DNA from: Varroa destructor | Taxonomy: Eukaryota; Arthropoda; Arachnida; Mesostigmata; Varroidae | NCBI RefSeq assembly: GCF_002443255.2 | Contig: NW_019211454.1 | Span: 14,668,481-14,732,480, forward strand | Length of the DNA: 64,000 nucleotides | Direction: 5' to 3' | Shown here: positions 49,445 through 60,726 of the stretch, piece by piece | Numbering within the stretch: position 1 is the first letter of the stretch | Layout: every line of letters begins with the position of its first letter | Made by a program: the position numbers and the translations under genes | The notes under the pieces: generated by a model | Seen by the model: the letters and a program-made list of their open reading frames with translations, nothing else | What the model was told of the DNA's origin: nothing | Database searches by the model: none

Positions 49445-52400
49445 TAATATGCTAACGTATTTACCTAGCGTATAATATTGTGCAACTACCTTAAACGTAC
49501 AATATCAAAAGATGATAAACACCGTCAATGAACGGGAAGAAAATGAAAAAAAAATAACAAAGAGAGTTCGTGCTCTGTAGCGTCAGTTATTAATCTGGAA
49601 ACATTTTAAACGGAAATTACAATGTTTCGAATTCGTATTTTTGCCGAAAATCAAACTTACACATGTCTAAATGAAGTCGGTCAGAGACGACTACAAATGC
49701 TTGATACTAAGAAATAACTAGAAATTTCGGTATAAAAACGAAGCGTGTGAGATGGAGTTTGCATCAGCTGAACAAACTGCGTACTGTAGTTTACGCCAAT
49801 CAAGAGGCCTTTTGGCCCCAGGAGTTCTACCCAGTTTACTAAGGATGCTCCTAGGATGTAGTTGTCAAACCTATAAACATCAGATTTTATCCTACAGCAG
49901 CTTTGCTGACCCCAAACCATATGCCCACTAGATACTGCGCACCGTCTGCGGCTCATCATTGAATGATTGTAACTTATCACAAAGCATTGTTATAGGCCAT
50001 AATCAGCGCAAGTGTCAGGGCCATCAAATGATTCGCGTCTTAGCCATGTCTCATATAGATTGAACGAAACACTTGTATTTCATCATAACCTAGAATTTGC
50101 AGACCTCAGACGACGGCCTTCTTTCGACCAACCCTCAGGAGCCTGAACAACTCCGATGCTAGAGCCTGCCATGTGAAAACATGTCTTACTCCCTGTTTTA
50201 TTAACGCTCAAGATCAGTTTTAAATCTATCTGCAGATGCTACCAATGCTCGTTTCCAATACCTTTTAAAAAGACTACGTTCATTTTTTTGTACCTTTTTA
50301 TAACATAAGGTTTATCTGCTTCATCACTACATCACTACCTATCAGATCATTTTGGTACCTATATAAAATACTGAATAAGCAAGTATGGGGAAAGGGTCGC
50401 CTTGCTATCGTTTATATGTGCGTATGACCTAAATTAGGGATGTGTATGATACACATCCCTAATTTAGGTCATCCCAGTCGTGGTTGCCTGCAGCTAGAAG
50501 GAGCCCTGTGCGAATAACGCCTAGGCTGACTGGTAGTGCTCCTAAGCAACCCGATGCAGTGATGATATATTGGAGTAGTTGAGACATGTTGACCCCATCT
50601 ATATATATATGACCCCAGATGTATATATGTATATATTTATCCGCTAAAAGAAGCCTGAGAAAGATCCACCCTATACAGTATTTAATGATATTTCCCCTGG
50701 TGGTATGCGACATTGCCGCTACTGCTGCGAACCCCACTGCAAGAAAAGTACTGACCGAGTACGTGGCGTGAGGGGTTTATATGATGGCGATGTTAGTGAA
50801 CGATTACCGTATCTACTGTGAGGCTTCTGGTCCCCTCTGTCCTATAACGGTCAGGGTGATGGCCGTCGCCCACAACACCGGTGAACGAGCAGCGGTCATG
50901 CAACAGGCAATTCATGGCTTGGCCACTCATTCAAGTGAAACAATATACCCACTGTGGTATCTCGCGGTAGACCGAATAACGCGTTGTTGTAGGGGGAGCG
51001 GTAAAAGGAGTCTTCGTCGCAGGCAGCCACCATAAGATTATTTAACATCCGCGCACTTTACCTAGCCGCGCATATATGTATATAACTAGGGTATAGCTTG
51101 ATTGTAGAAAGGGTAAAATATCCGTTCGCTTACGAATTACGTAGTCAGTTCAGGTGAGATAACTCGCCTGTACTAAGCAATTTTGTGCCCTTTTGACCGA
51201 CTAGACGTTTTCATACTTCTACAAAAGCCTTTTTGCACTGTTTCATCGAATAAATACTTGCACAGCGGGAAATTTCCATATAGATGTTATGAATATTATA
51301 TGAACAGACTATTTTCTTAAATTCCTAAGTTATCTTTTTTTCATTTAACACGCTGCACTTTGACTGGCATCATTAACTTTCCCTTCTGGGCAAGAAAAAC
51401 TAAAATGCAGGGTGTTAAAATAGAAGGCGTATCGTCTGCTATAAATGGCAAAGTGATAAATCTACGCTGCTGAAACTTGCAATAAACCTATTCTAGGCCA
51501 TTGGCCTATTTTAAAGATAACATCGACGTACGACTGAGGTTATGTATGACAGTTTTTCGATAAGTCTATCGTAGCTGCTCCGCCACAATGTTCGTAGGAT
51601 CAGTTATAAATGAGGGCCGGTCACGTAAAAGCCGAAAGACGCGATAAAAGACTAGGAAAGCTATTGACGCTTTGAACGGGAACCAGATCACGACTGACTG
51701 CTTCTGGAGACGATATCATCCGAAAACAAAAAGCTTCTGACGGCAGAGTGAACATTGTGCTCATGCCGTATACGTATAAAATATAACCCGTCTCAACTGA
51801 GATTTTTTACGCCGTGTTTCTAGAACTCTATCTAAACAAAAACAGATATTTAAATGAATCTTTTTGCATGTCCTTAAAATATCATTCCTTAGGGCTATGC
51901 CTGTTCGATATGGGTGTCAATGAGCCCGATTACACATGCGATTCGGTGCCTAAACCATTTAATAATCATTTTCAGTATATTAACCTATTAATTGTAGCCA
52001 TACACCAACAACTGCACCAACATATCTTTTTTTTTCAAATTACACACGAAAAATTCGAACAGAATTAAATTTGGGCTCCGAAAGTGTATGTATCTGCGTG
52101 TAACGCTAGAGAAATATGGCCACCTTTTCGGTCTAATACTATAAAATATGTCGAAAATAATCATATTTTAGGATATACATATATTTAGGTACGTATTATA
52201 TTCCCAGATTTATACCAGACAGATTATTCGATCATTGTCTGCCTTGGGGTCTATGTCATAAACACACGTCTTCATGGGTCGTCATGGGTCTGAAATGTTT
52301 GCATCACATGTAACATGAATGTAATATTTACATGATTATTCCAGCTGTTGTTGGGACAGCGCCATGTTGCGCAACGTCGCCGCCTAAACTAACCTATTTT

Positions 52401-53622
52401 AGGCCAGTTACAAAACAGGTATTAATTGATATAACGGAGTCTATCACAACGCTTGAAGGGTGCTAATCTAGAACCATCTCATCAGCCCAATCCGCGAGCT
52501 TTAATCATGTTCGTATAGATCGAATTGACATAATCAATAGTGATCGATGTTTGCGGTGAAGTTTTAAATCGATGTGACGATCAGTCTGGAACTGTATATG
52601 ATAGAAAACAAATGCAAGAGACATAGACAAATACTGCGTAACAATCGGTTTATGCTATAAAATGTTACTCAAGAGACGGGCATAAAGATGATTTAAACTC
52701 TTCTAGTGCTTTGTAAAACCTTATAATAGAAAATAATCTTCTTCACGGGTGACCATCTGAAACAGCTGTGATTCTCTTTCTTTGCGACGATTCTGTCTAA
52801 AAGTAGCTGCTGGATCAGAGATTGCAGTGAAAGTGAGACGGAAGCATCGTTCTTTCTGAAAGACCTCATCCGTGAGTAGCGAGACTTAAAAACGGTGTGA
52901 ATCTTTTGACTTGTGGGTCGGCATTTCGACAGCAAAGCTCGAAAGGGAAGTAAAAACTAACTTACGCGATCCGACGTTCTCATATCAGCAAGTTTTCTAA
53001 AGCAGAAAATGGGCCTCTTGCAGTGCGCTGCTGATTCCGTTCATAGTGAAATAAGGGAGAATTTACCCCTCCTTGGCGCCATCGCTCCTCGCTTAAAACG
53101 GAAACGCAGTCGTACCACATCACGTGTGGCCAGGGCTCTAAAGTAGCATTATACAAGCTGGAATTATTTTCTGTTCATAGATTATAAAAGGAAACATAAG
53201 CAGTAGCGGGTTACGTGACACTTTTTCGGTGCATAAAAAGAGAACGAGTGCTGAAATTGCCATTTTAAGAAAATAATTTTGGCGACGGTTAGACGTTTCC
53301 AAGTTAGGACGTAACGCAGACGAAAACAAAGAAAAGCATTTTATCATACTATAGTACCGGCATCTTGTTAATGCATGTTAATAAATATGTTACTGCTTAT
53401 GTAGTTTATAATTTTTGTTTCCACGTGGAATTGGTGCTAGACTAAACACACAGATCTGAAAGACAAGTATAATCAAACGTGGTCTCAAGACGTGTTTAGC
53501 ACGCTCGAGTTCCACTTCTTTTTATGATATGCACGTGCACATACACATACCCCGTTACACGTCTTTGCTAGCGAGAGATCATTGTCAGAAACCTATCAAA
53601 GTGTAGCTACATTTTTTAAGGC
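49445..53622. other. No gene seen; AT-rich DNA with repeats
   Basis: Frames stay below about 100 codons and lack support (49681-49980 minus, 50459-50737 minus, 50781-51035 plus). A tandem 10-mer TCATGGGTCG (two copies, 52272-52291), (TA)-type strings near 50,605-50,635 and the large palindrome at 50,424 are the recognisable structures. Confidence 0.5.
50424..50472. repeat. Perfect palindrome, 23-bp arms, 3-base loop
   Basis: Left arm 50424-50446 begins ATGACCTAAATTAGGG; the right arm 50450-50472 is its exact reverse complement, separated by TGA. This is the longest perfect inverted repeat I found in the window. The loop is far too small for a cut-and-paste element, and there is no flanking target duplication visible. 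Likely able to extrude as a cruciform; its origin by local template switching is an inference. Confidence 0.97.
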
Positions 53623-53979
53623 ATGACGTATAAAGATTTGTATGTATTTATACCAAAACGAAGTATTGCTTATCGCCAAGCCTCGAATACAAAAAGACTC
53701 AGAAAACCTTCCGTTCTCCTTCTAGACGACCACATTGTGTCTGTGTATAGCGGAAAGTATCTTACCGCTATTTATACTACACGCGGTGCATATTTTATAC
53801 ATCATAGCGGGATTCTAAAAAGGGGTTTGAATCGCAATAATGGAAGGAATGAATTGGGCGCAAAGCATTATGGTAAAGCTGCGAAGCGGAAGAAACAGTC
53901 AAAAGAAAAGCGAGAGAAAGACATTGAATCGCAGTTGGATCAGACGTCAAACGACCATCATGGTGTGTGGGGACGCTGA
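53623..53979 (+). CDS. Candidate ORF, 118 aa, lysine-rich C-terminus
   Basis: Not recognised. The frame opens at ATG and closes at TGA without needing splicing. The first half mixes aromatic and hydrophobic residues (DLYVFIPKRS, SVLLLDDHIVSVYSGKY). The second half is strongly basic and helical (GKAAKRKKQSKEKREKD, then IESQLDQT), which suggests a nucleic-acid-binding or coiled-coil tail if real. Sequence around it is not markedly GC-rich, so the length is not explained by composition alone. A different plus frame at 53840-54067 overlaps its end. No TATA, initiator or poly(A) signal was paired with it. Confidence 0.25.
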   Translation: MTYKDLYVFIPKRSIAYRQASNTKRLRKPSVLLLDDHIVSVYSGKYLTAIYTTRGAYFIHHSGILKRGLNRNNGRNELGAKHYGKAAKRKKQSKEKREKDIESQLDQTSNDHHGVWGR

Positions 53980-54072
53980 AACACCAACAGCAGACGATGG
54001 TGGCCATGGCAGATATCGTCATGCACGTAGAGGGATCGAGCAGGCCGCTTCCGTTGTTAGCGCCTAAAGTCA

Positions 54073-54296
54073 GCTTGGATAAGTACTAGCACAAGACGCG
54101 CTACCGGATACCGGGTATTGTCGCCGTAAAGACGGTGATTTAAGCAGCGTTTGTTGAGCCATAGCGGCAGCTGCAAAAACTGTGGCGGTGGTTGCTAAGC
54201 CGCTAGACGCTAAACGTCCAATGGCCCTTCGACTTTTTATGCGGGGACTTCCGAGCAACACTGAGCAAGCACTAGCAAAAGCTGTTCCAGTAGCAG
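54073..54296 (-). CDS. Candidate minus-strand exon, Ala/Ser-rich
   Basis: A good acceptor on the minus strand (TTGTGCGTCTGTTACAG) would start an exon at 54296. In phase 2 it reads an Ala, Ser and Thr-rich peptide with a small-residue hydrophobic stretch (ATTATVFAAAAMAQQ) flanked by basic residues (RIKSRRAIGRLA), open until a stop at 54070-54072. A GTATCC donor-like site is near 54,110. The hydrophobic stretch could be one membrane span. The family is unknown, and evidence is limited to the acceptor and composition. Confidence 0.2.
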
Positions 54297-54299
54297 CTG

Positions 54300-55158
54300 T
54301 AACAGACGCACAATGAAACCCAATTGAAGAAAGGGGTGCGTTGACGGGAAAATGTTTGTAATAAACGGAGTTTAGAACAAGGGAAAACTAGCGAGATGAA
54401 AGTAGCTGAAGCTTACTGACTGCTGCTATCGGTCGTGTTGGCGCAAGTTAGTGCAAGTTTGCTCAGGATTGACTAAAGAGGGATGGAAAATCGTGGTGAG
54501 TACAAAAATCACCGCTTCCTGGCCAACTTCGAAGACAAATAGTTTTTGAAGATCAGTGCCTACTTCGGCCGTCGCCCATCGCCGGCAGCGCACCCTCTTC
54601 GTAGAAAAAACTTCCCTTGGCAGATTCCTATAGTCAATATCGTCACCGCCGTAAAAGCGATACTTTTTTGAATGCCTTGCCTCATCATTCCCTACTTTTT
54701 TATGGGGATGTATTCTGGGCTGTGTGCATTTTCGTTATTTGTTATCGATCGTTTCGGGGTCGTTGCGAAGACCGTTAGCATCTACGTCCTAAAAAACGCC
54801 AAGTGGGAGGAGAAGGGACTCCAAATTATGCACCTATGTGTAAGGAATTCGAAGAGCAGGTTGGCGCCTTTTGTACGGATCAACTAAAACGGATCTGTTT
54901 ATACCCGAACCTCAGTTCTACGACACAAGTTTCCAAGCTCTGAAATTTTTTCAAAGCAGCGAGGAAGGTTTAGCCAATCTACGCTAACATACGTGCGTTC
55001 TACACTACCGCAGTTCTTGTGACTGCTTTTTCTTGCGTGTGTTTCGAGGCATCGCACGCATTTACACAAACACGTCATGCCAAAATCTAGACTTAATGTC
55101 TCTTTCGGCAACAAACCTTGTCTTGCCTTTGCCTCCAATGTTATAGCTCGACTCAGCG
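54300..55158. other. No gene seen
   Basis: Mixed composition with frames of 60-80 codons on both strands (54672-54887, 54899-55138) and no supporting signals. Confidence 0.4.
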
Positions 55159-55368
55159 ATGGGCAATGGTAAAGGACGGCAAAGAGCCCTTCCTTTCAAC
55201 CTAGCTCGTTCTTTTGCCACACGCGATCATGACATATCCAGCGCGACAGAATCAACAAGGAAAAGGCGATTTCAAAGCAAGAGCAAGCAACCAAGCGTTA
55301 GCGCGGTCGCCTACGTTCAAGAAATGGGTTTCGACGGGTTGGGACGAAACTTGTACTCACACAGCTAG
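55159..55368 (+). CDS. Small ORF, 69 aa, basic, MG start
   Basis: The frame opens at ATG and stops at TAG. It begins with Met-Gly-Asn-Gly, formally compatible with N-myristoylation, and is basic and Ser-rich throughout (KGRQRALPF, RKRRFQSKSK), with no hydrophobic segment. An acceptor-like GCTCGACTCAG directly precedes it. Its length is within chance expectation, so it is listed only because start, stop and composition agree. No family recognised. Confidence 0.15.
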   Translation: MGNGKGRQRALPFNLARSFATRDHDISSATESTRKRRFQSKSKQPSVSAVAYVQEMGFDGLGRNLYSHS

Positions 55369-55369
55369 C

Positions 55370-56192
55370 CGATTATAGCCGTGCTCCTTTTCGATACAAG
55401 GCAGTATTCGCATGGGTGCTTTAGGAGCGAACGGGGTCGCGTTCTAGTTAGATGAGTTTTGACTCTTTCTTGCTCCTTGGTATCTATGTACGAACGTTGT
55501 CGTTCGCAGAAAGAAGCGTACGTGGTAAGAAATAGCTGAGTCCCGTTGCGAATGGGTACAGGCGAATGGGGCTAAAGTTGTATGAAATGAATGGGCAGGG
55601 TCACATGAACAACGAGCCTTTTTGATCTCAGTTGATGTTCTGGAAGTGAGTCATAATTCCCCAAAATTTTTACATTTTTTTTAAATAACATAGTTGTCAG
55701 CCAGATACCTGGGAGATGCTCCGACGAAAAGCAATACTCATGTTGGTCACACGATAAAATGTGGAAGCACAATGTTCTCTCGTCAATATTCAATAACCTA
55801 ACGGCAACAGGTAAGTATATAAATAGTAAACATATTTTAACTATTATTACACGCACACAGTTTTTCATTTACTATAAATTGTCATTTTCTTCTTTTCAAT
55901 TTCGTATCTTTCTATAATAACAGTACCTCAGTGCCGTTTTCCTAAAGCTGTCGTACATTCAAGGTTATATTCTTCGCGAGGGCGTGGGTATGCCATTTCT
56001 CAATAAGATCAAAGTAAGGTCCGCCTACACAACCATACTCAATAACTGATATCGTCAGTTTGTCCATAATCAGCCCATCCTTTTACGGGCAGTTGTAATC
56101 TCCGCACTGGATCCCGTTGTTGAACCTGTTCTCGTGCTGCACATGCATGGAGCAGGATAACGAACATAAAGCAGTTTGACTAGAGATCTCGT
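55370..56192. other. No gene seen
   Basis: Short overlapping frames only; the 98-codon minus frame at 55572-55868 has no support. Confidence 0.4.
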
Positions 56193-56714
56193 GTGGTCCA
56201 CACTTTCCGCGTCCTCCTCAATAGAACCACGCCCGCTCCAAGTCTATCTTCTCTGTATTTCTCCAAATACGACGCCTCGGTCATCATTGAGTATCTAAGG
56301 AAAGGCCAGAATCCAGTCGGGCATAACCTAGATTTTCCTCAGTCATTTTCGCTGCAACGCCATCGTTCCCTAGCGGCCTCAGTACTTTTCTCTTTTTTCT
56401 CTTTTTCTTTGAGCCTATGGCTCCGCTTTTTAACTTGCAGCTTGTCTCTACTTTCGACGTACCTACCTAATGCCATTGTCATCCTTGTCTTCGTACTAGC
56501 GGAACTAACTCGCCATCTAGCGGGAGTCAGCTTGGTCCTGAAGACACGACAGGGAGGGACAGCCTGCGTCCAGCCCAGATCCAACCAGTGGCGGCGATCC
56601 TACCTAGACAATCACGTACCTTTCGTGTGTTCGTTCGGCTTGTCATGCATCACAGCTGAGGACAGTCTGTCTGCAGGTCTTCTGCTGCTCGCGTCTACAG
56701 AGAGCCCTTCTTAG
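56193..56714 (+). other. 173-codon open stretch without ATG start
   Basis: One of the longest open stretches in the window, but its first codon is GTG and it contains a highly Ser/Leu/Phe-rich middle (SVLFSFFSFSLSLWLRF, then LTCSLSLLSTYL) typical of translating pyrimidine-rich DNA. The opposite strand is open too (56339-56584), Lys and Glu-rich for the same reason. I therefore do not call a gene on the plus strand. The minus-strand exon at 56467-56537 is a competing explanation. Confidence 0.2.
56467..56537 (-). CDS. Possible short internal exon with strong splice sites
   Basis: On the minus strand a clean acceptor (CTCCCTGTCGTGTCTTCAG) ends at 56538 and a strong donor (ATTAG followed by GTAGGT) begins at 56466, defining a 71-base segment. 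One of its three frames is open and reads TKLTPARWRVSSASTKTRM and a few more residues; the other two contain stops. The strength of both splice sites is the only evidence. The exon would be phase-shifting and needs partners that I did not locate. Confidence 0.18.
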
Positions 56715-56719
56715 CTTTT

Positions 56720-57610
56720 CGCTTTGTCTGATTGTGCGATTCGATTAAGCTTACGACGAATGCGATGAGATGAAGACGGCCCAAGATAAAGCACCAGTAT
56801 GTTCGAGCCATCGGAGACATGAATAGTCCCGTGGGCAAGTCTTCCTTTGACTTCTTTCTGGCCCTATGAACAGCCAGGGCTCCAGCAAGCAAATCAGACT
56901 TTGCCAGTTCGACATCGGTACGGCAGGCCGAGCATTGCTTTGCAGCTATGTAATAACGTACGAGGTTAGCAATATTACCTGTGATGGAACGTAGTCAGCG
57001 GGTAATGTACGACATAGGGCCGGTCAGGGCGAACTAGAAGGGGGCGGCCTGCATTTTCTACCCTGCTTTTCATCTCCTAGTGCTCTACATCCTTATCCAT
57101 TGCCAAGTATCATCATCCTATGCTTCAAGTACATGCAATCTTTGTGACTCCGTCAGCCAGCTCCGCTTAGTCTCATGATGATTCAGCCTTCCCTTCGTCC
57201 ATCTTATTAGAGCAGGCAAACTTCCCTCATTTTCCATTTTCTTAATTATCGCTGGCTACTCTGCTCGCTGGTTTGCGAGCGCTTGATTTGCGGCTTAAAC
57301 TATCACCATCGCTATCATCATGATTATCTAGCTCCGTCGAACTAAAGACTGCAACGAAGTATGTCACCCGACTAGCGCTACCCGGCAGTATTTGTACGAC
57401 TTGTTCTACAAACATCGTCGCTAAACGGACCTCCGACTGAATTGGAGTTAGATGTTAGAATCCACTGAGCTAAGTCAAAAGTAAGGTCTACCTCCTCCGT
57501 CCGATCTCGGTTCAACCCTTCGCGAGCCCATCGTGAGGACGTCAAGATTCGGAGCGGGAAAAAATAAAATGGAGAAGGGAAAGACCGAGCGGAAAAAGAT
57601 ATATCACTGA
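56720..57610. other. No gene seen; GC-moderate DNA
   Basis: No frame above 65 codons; nothing recognisable apart from pyrimidine-rich patches. Confidence 0.45.
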
Positions 57611-57614
57611 GCTT

Positions 57615-57635
57615 TAATTATATATATATAATTAA

Positions 57636-57679
<44 letters not shown>

Positions 57680-57681
57680 AT
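57615..57681. repeat. (TA)n array of about 67 bases with inverted ends
   Basis: An interrupted TA-dinucleotide array, the longest uninterrupted part being about 30 bases (57643-57674). Its two ends are themselves inverted repeats: AGCTTTAATTATAT at 57611-57624 pairs, with a mismatch or two, with ATATAATTGAGCT at the right. The whole can fold into one long AT hairpin. Confidence 0.85.
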
Positions 57682-57689
57682 TGAGCTGA

Positions 57690-58750
57690 AACTAAAGTTA
57701 TTTTTCAACTACGGCGTGCACGTACAACGCAAATCATGACTGTGGGTGCGGTATCAGGTGCCATGAAACAGAACCCACTTTCATCCTTTTTTTCGACGCT
57801 GAGCAGTCCCTTCGCAGCGGCTCATTGTAGCTATTTGACATTATACATCAAGTTGAACTTGCTCTCCGGAGAATGTTCATGGCGGTTGAGTAGCCATGGG
57901 CTGCGTACAGGATCTAGGATTCCGCCGATCCTCTAAAACGCCTCATGCGACTGGACAAGGCGTTTCAGTCATAACGCATAGGGATTTTGTCAAGGAGGGC
58001 GTCTTCTTTCCACGGCCAAAAGGTAGAATCAAATTACGAAACAATCGTTATAGATGACCACGCGATTGTACCTGGCGGCTGCGACTCTACCTGCTGCTAC
58101 TTCAGTTCCTGTCTAGCTGTCCTCTTGCATAATAGCTCCTTGTTGTGTCTCTTCTGCTCACCTAGTGAGAGAAGAACGACATGACAGAAAGTAGGAGGGG
58201 TTATCTTGGAGAAGCCCTATATGGACGACCAGGGAGTGGCGACTTCTATGTGAAGATAGAAGGCAATAAGCTGGGTTTAAGGGCTGCAACGAGCCCAATT
58301 GTCGAAGTGCTGTGCTAGTATTGGCGAAAGGTCATGGTTCCGGGGTAGGGAAGTAATCTTGCTAAAAGTCACCGAACAATTCCTTTCCTCCTTCTGGCAA
58401 GTCCTGGAGTTTCTCCTTTGTACGAAGGACAATGCGCTACATTCTCCACCACTACGACCAACAGCAAGTGGCTCTGTCTGCTCTTCGTAGTCTACCCCAA
58501 CCCAGAAAGCACTCATAGATCTCTGCGTCTAAGAGTGTCTAACCGACCCTTTGAAACAAGTCAACTTCTATCAGAGTCAGAGTTTGCACCTAGTTGCATC
58601 GTTGTCCGGTAGCGTGTCGTCTGATACTCCTAAGGGTATTTGCCTGTATATATATGTGCGTATTTGTTTCGTGACTGACCCACGTCTTCATAATCCATCT
58701 TACACGCCTTTTCCCCTTCTTCTAGTAGAAGCTGTTCTCTCACCCTTTTA
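57690..58750. other. No firm gene; mixed, open on both strands
   Basis: Frames of 60-80 codons on both strands (57736-57936, 57987-58184, 58277-58516, 58418-58612) with no domain or splice pair that would favour any of them. Confidence 0.4.
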
Positions 58751-58751
58751 G

Positions 58752-59004
58752 CTCTTTTCCTCGGGCTATCGCCGTGTTGTCTTCTGCTGTGAAAGAAAAT
58801 GTCGAGGCCAAAGAGGAACTACTGTCCCGCCTTTGTAGGCATAGTCGCTGCTCATGTAATGGGCAAATTCGCTCTATTGTGAGCACCCCCTCCCATAGCA
58901 GGGTTAGTTCGGCTGGCTTGTACAGCCTCATATCTTCCATCGCTCTTCGTGATGGAAAAGCTGTTAGACTACACGCAGCAGTATGTGAAGAGGCTCTAAG
59001 ATGA
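58752..59004 (+). CDS. Candidate terminal exon with strong acceptor
   Basis: A good pyrimidine-rich acceptor (CTGTTCTCTCACCCTTTTAG) ends at 58751. In phase 1 the following sequence is open for 83 codons to a TGA at 59002-59004. The peptide begins with an amphipathic, probably helical stretch (AVLSSAVKENVEAKEELLSR), followed by a Cys/His-containing part (CRHSRCSC) and a final helical, Ala-rich end (AVRLHAAVCEEALR). Codons look coding. No poly(A) signal was found nearby and no upstream partner exon was identified. A minus-strand frame (58740-59027) is open over the same DNA, which weakens the case. Confidence 0.22.
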
Positions 59005-59009
59005 TGCGT

Positions 59010-60640
59010 CATGTTGGTGTGGAGCAAGGAATGCCGGTATCATGCTGTCGTATATGGGCAAGCCAACTATAACTGGTTGTAGAATTCCCGCTATCCGTTA
59101 GTAGTGCTTTGGCTGCCCAGGACCCTCTCGTTCGCCTTCCAAACGCTTACGCGAGCTCCTACTTTATTTCGCGCTCAGTCTCTTAGTTGGCTCTTGCCCC
59201 CTTTACCACAGTTCTTCTTGTGCGTTGTCAGTTCCTCTTCGAAAGCTCTTCCAGTACCGAGACTTATGGGGATAGGGACTTCCTTTTACACACTCAACTT
59301 CAAGGGTTTGCCTGCTCTTGTTCTTTGACTTAGCCCTTCTTTCGAGCATGCGGAGGAGGATGTTCGTGCTACTATTTTATCTGGCCAATGAGGCGAGGGC
59401 AGCGTGCAGTATCGTTACGGCGAAGAAGGTATGACACACTCGTGGACAGCTTAGCTCGTAAATGCTGCTATTGTGGCAGTGTACTTCCATATTTTACTAT
59501 GTCTCTATGTGGATGTCTGTCGCTCTGCTATTCATTTTATTAATCTAGTTGTTTAGCCAGCAAAGACACCACGTGTTGTGACGTGCAACTCGGCTTCGCC
59601 TCGTAAGCTACACGAACTACCCGTTGCCGACTCTAATCGGTACCAGTAGTACAGTCCTTATCACAGTCGTAGCTATCAGCGGCATCTACACACCCTCCTA
59701 TCCTAATATCGTTTCTGCTCATTGTCCTAGCTCAATAGTTTGCCCCTCTCTTCTCTATGGTATGTCGGAACATCATATTTAGAGATAGAAAATGTATTCT
59801 TAGAGGAAATGTCTAACACCCGTAAAGAAGCGGCCTTGAGCCGATCTTAGCTTACGGGGGCAGATTGTAGCTCAAAGACTAGCATTCAGTAATACGAGAA
59901 GACCAGCGTGCGAGTACTTTTTGGCGTTTCATCCGACCGTTCTGCATTTGCCCCTTTCAAGCTATGTACTTTGTCATTCAGGTAAAGGTAATTGCGGCCT
60001 GTTTCTTGATGATCGTTTTATCCTAGGTAGATGGTCGTCTTGCAGGCCCACTTCCGAACCGTTTGTTTGGCAACACCGTTCAAGTCGGATTGCCATCACG
60101 CAGCTAGAAGGCTGTCGCTTGCTGGTCCTGTCCTAAGATTCAGCGGTGTATAAGACAAACCCCCAAGCGATCGGGCCTGCAATCTGATTTCCGCGCCACC
60201 GGACTTTGACCCTAACTCCATATCATCGTGCATCACGTAGCTTACGCCTAAGGCAAGCCAAGCCAAGCTTTACGACGCCGAGGAATTCTTTCGCCTCCTC
60301 TCATCGAGGCTATTTATAATGAAAAAAGGCAACCTCTTTAGTTATTGACGGCAGACTTTCACTGCACTTCTATCTAGTGGGAGCAGACAGGCCTTATTTG
60401 TGCATATCCATTCCTTTGCTCTCCCAACTCTGAACTAAAATGAAACACGGTGAATGGTAGACCTCTACGTCCACTGGTAATCTTTCCGCATTCGCCCTGA
60501 AATCTGTATTAAACTATACAGTTCTTGACGGGGTGGTTTATATACATTACGGTACGATATTTCCTCGCAATATTTTGACTTACAACAAGAGGTACATAAT
60601 TCAACTCAGGAAAAGTTTGTCTATTATTACCTTATTTGAC
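59010..60640. other. No gene seen; GC-moderate DNA
   Basis: The frames at 59104-59328 and 59921-60136 are Leu/Phe/Ser-rich translations of pyrimidine-rich sequence and have no supporting signals. Confidence 0.4.
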
Positions 60641-60726
60641 TTAACCTGTATCTGAACCAGTTCCAACAGCCGTACTCGGCGAACTGCAGTCAAAGGCGAT
60701 TAGTCATGTCACTCATCAACCACTAG

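Noticed and set aside
56339..56584. Lys/Glu-rich 81-codon minus-strand frame as a coiled-coil protein
   Set aside because: The composition follows from the purine-rich complement of a pyrimidine-rich plus strand; only the 71-base part with strong splice sites was kept as a weak exon candidate.
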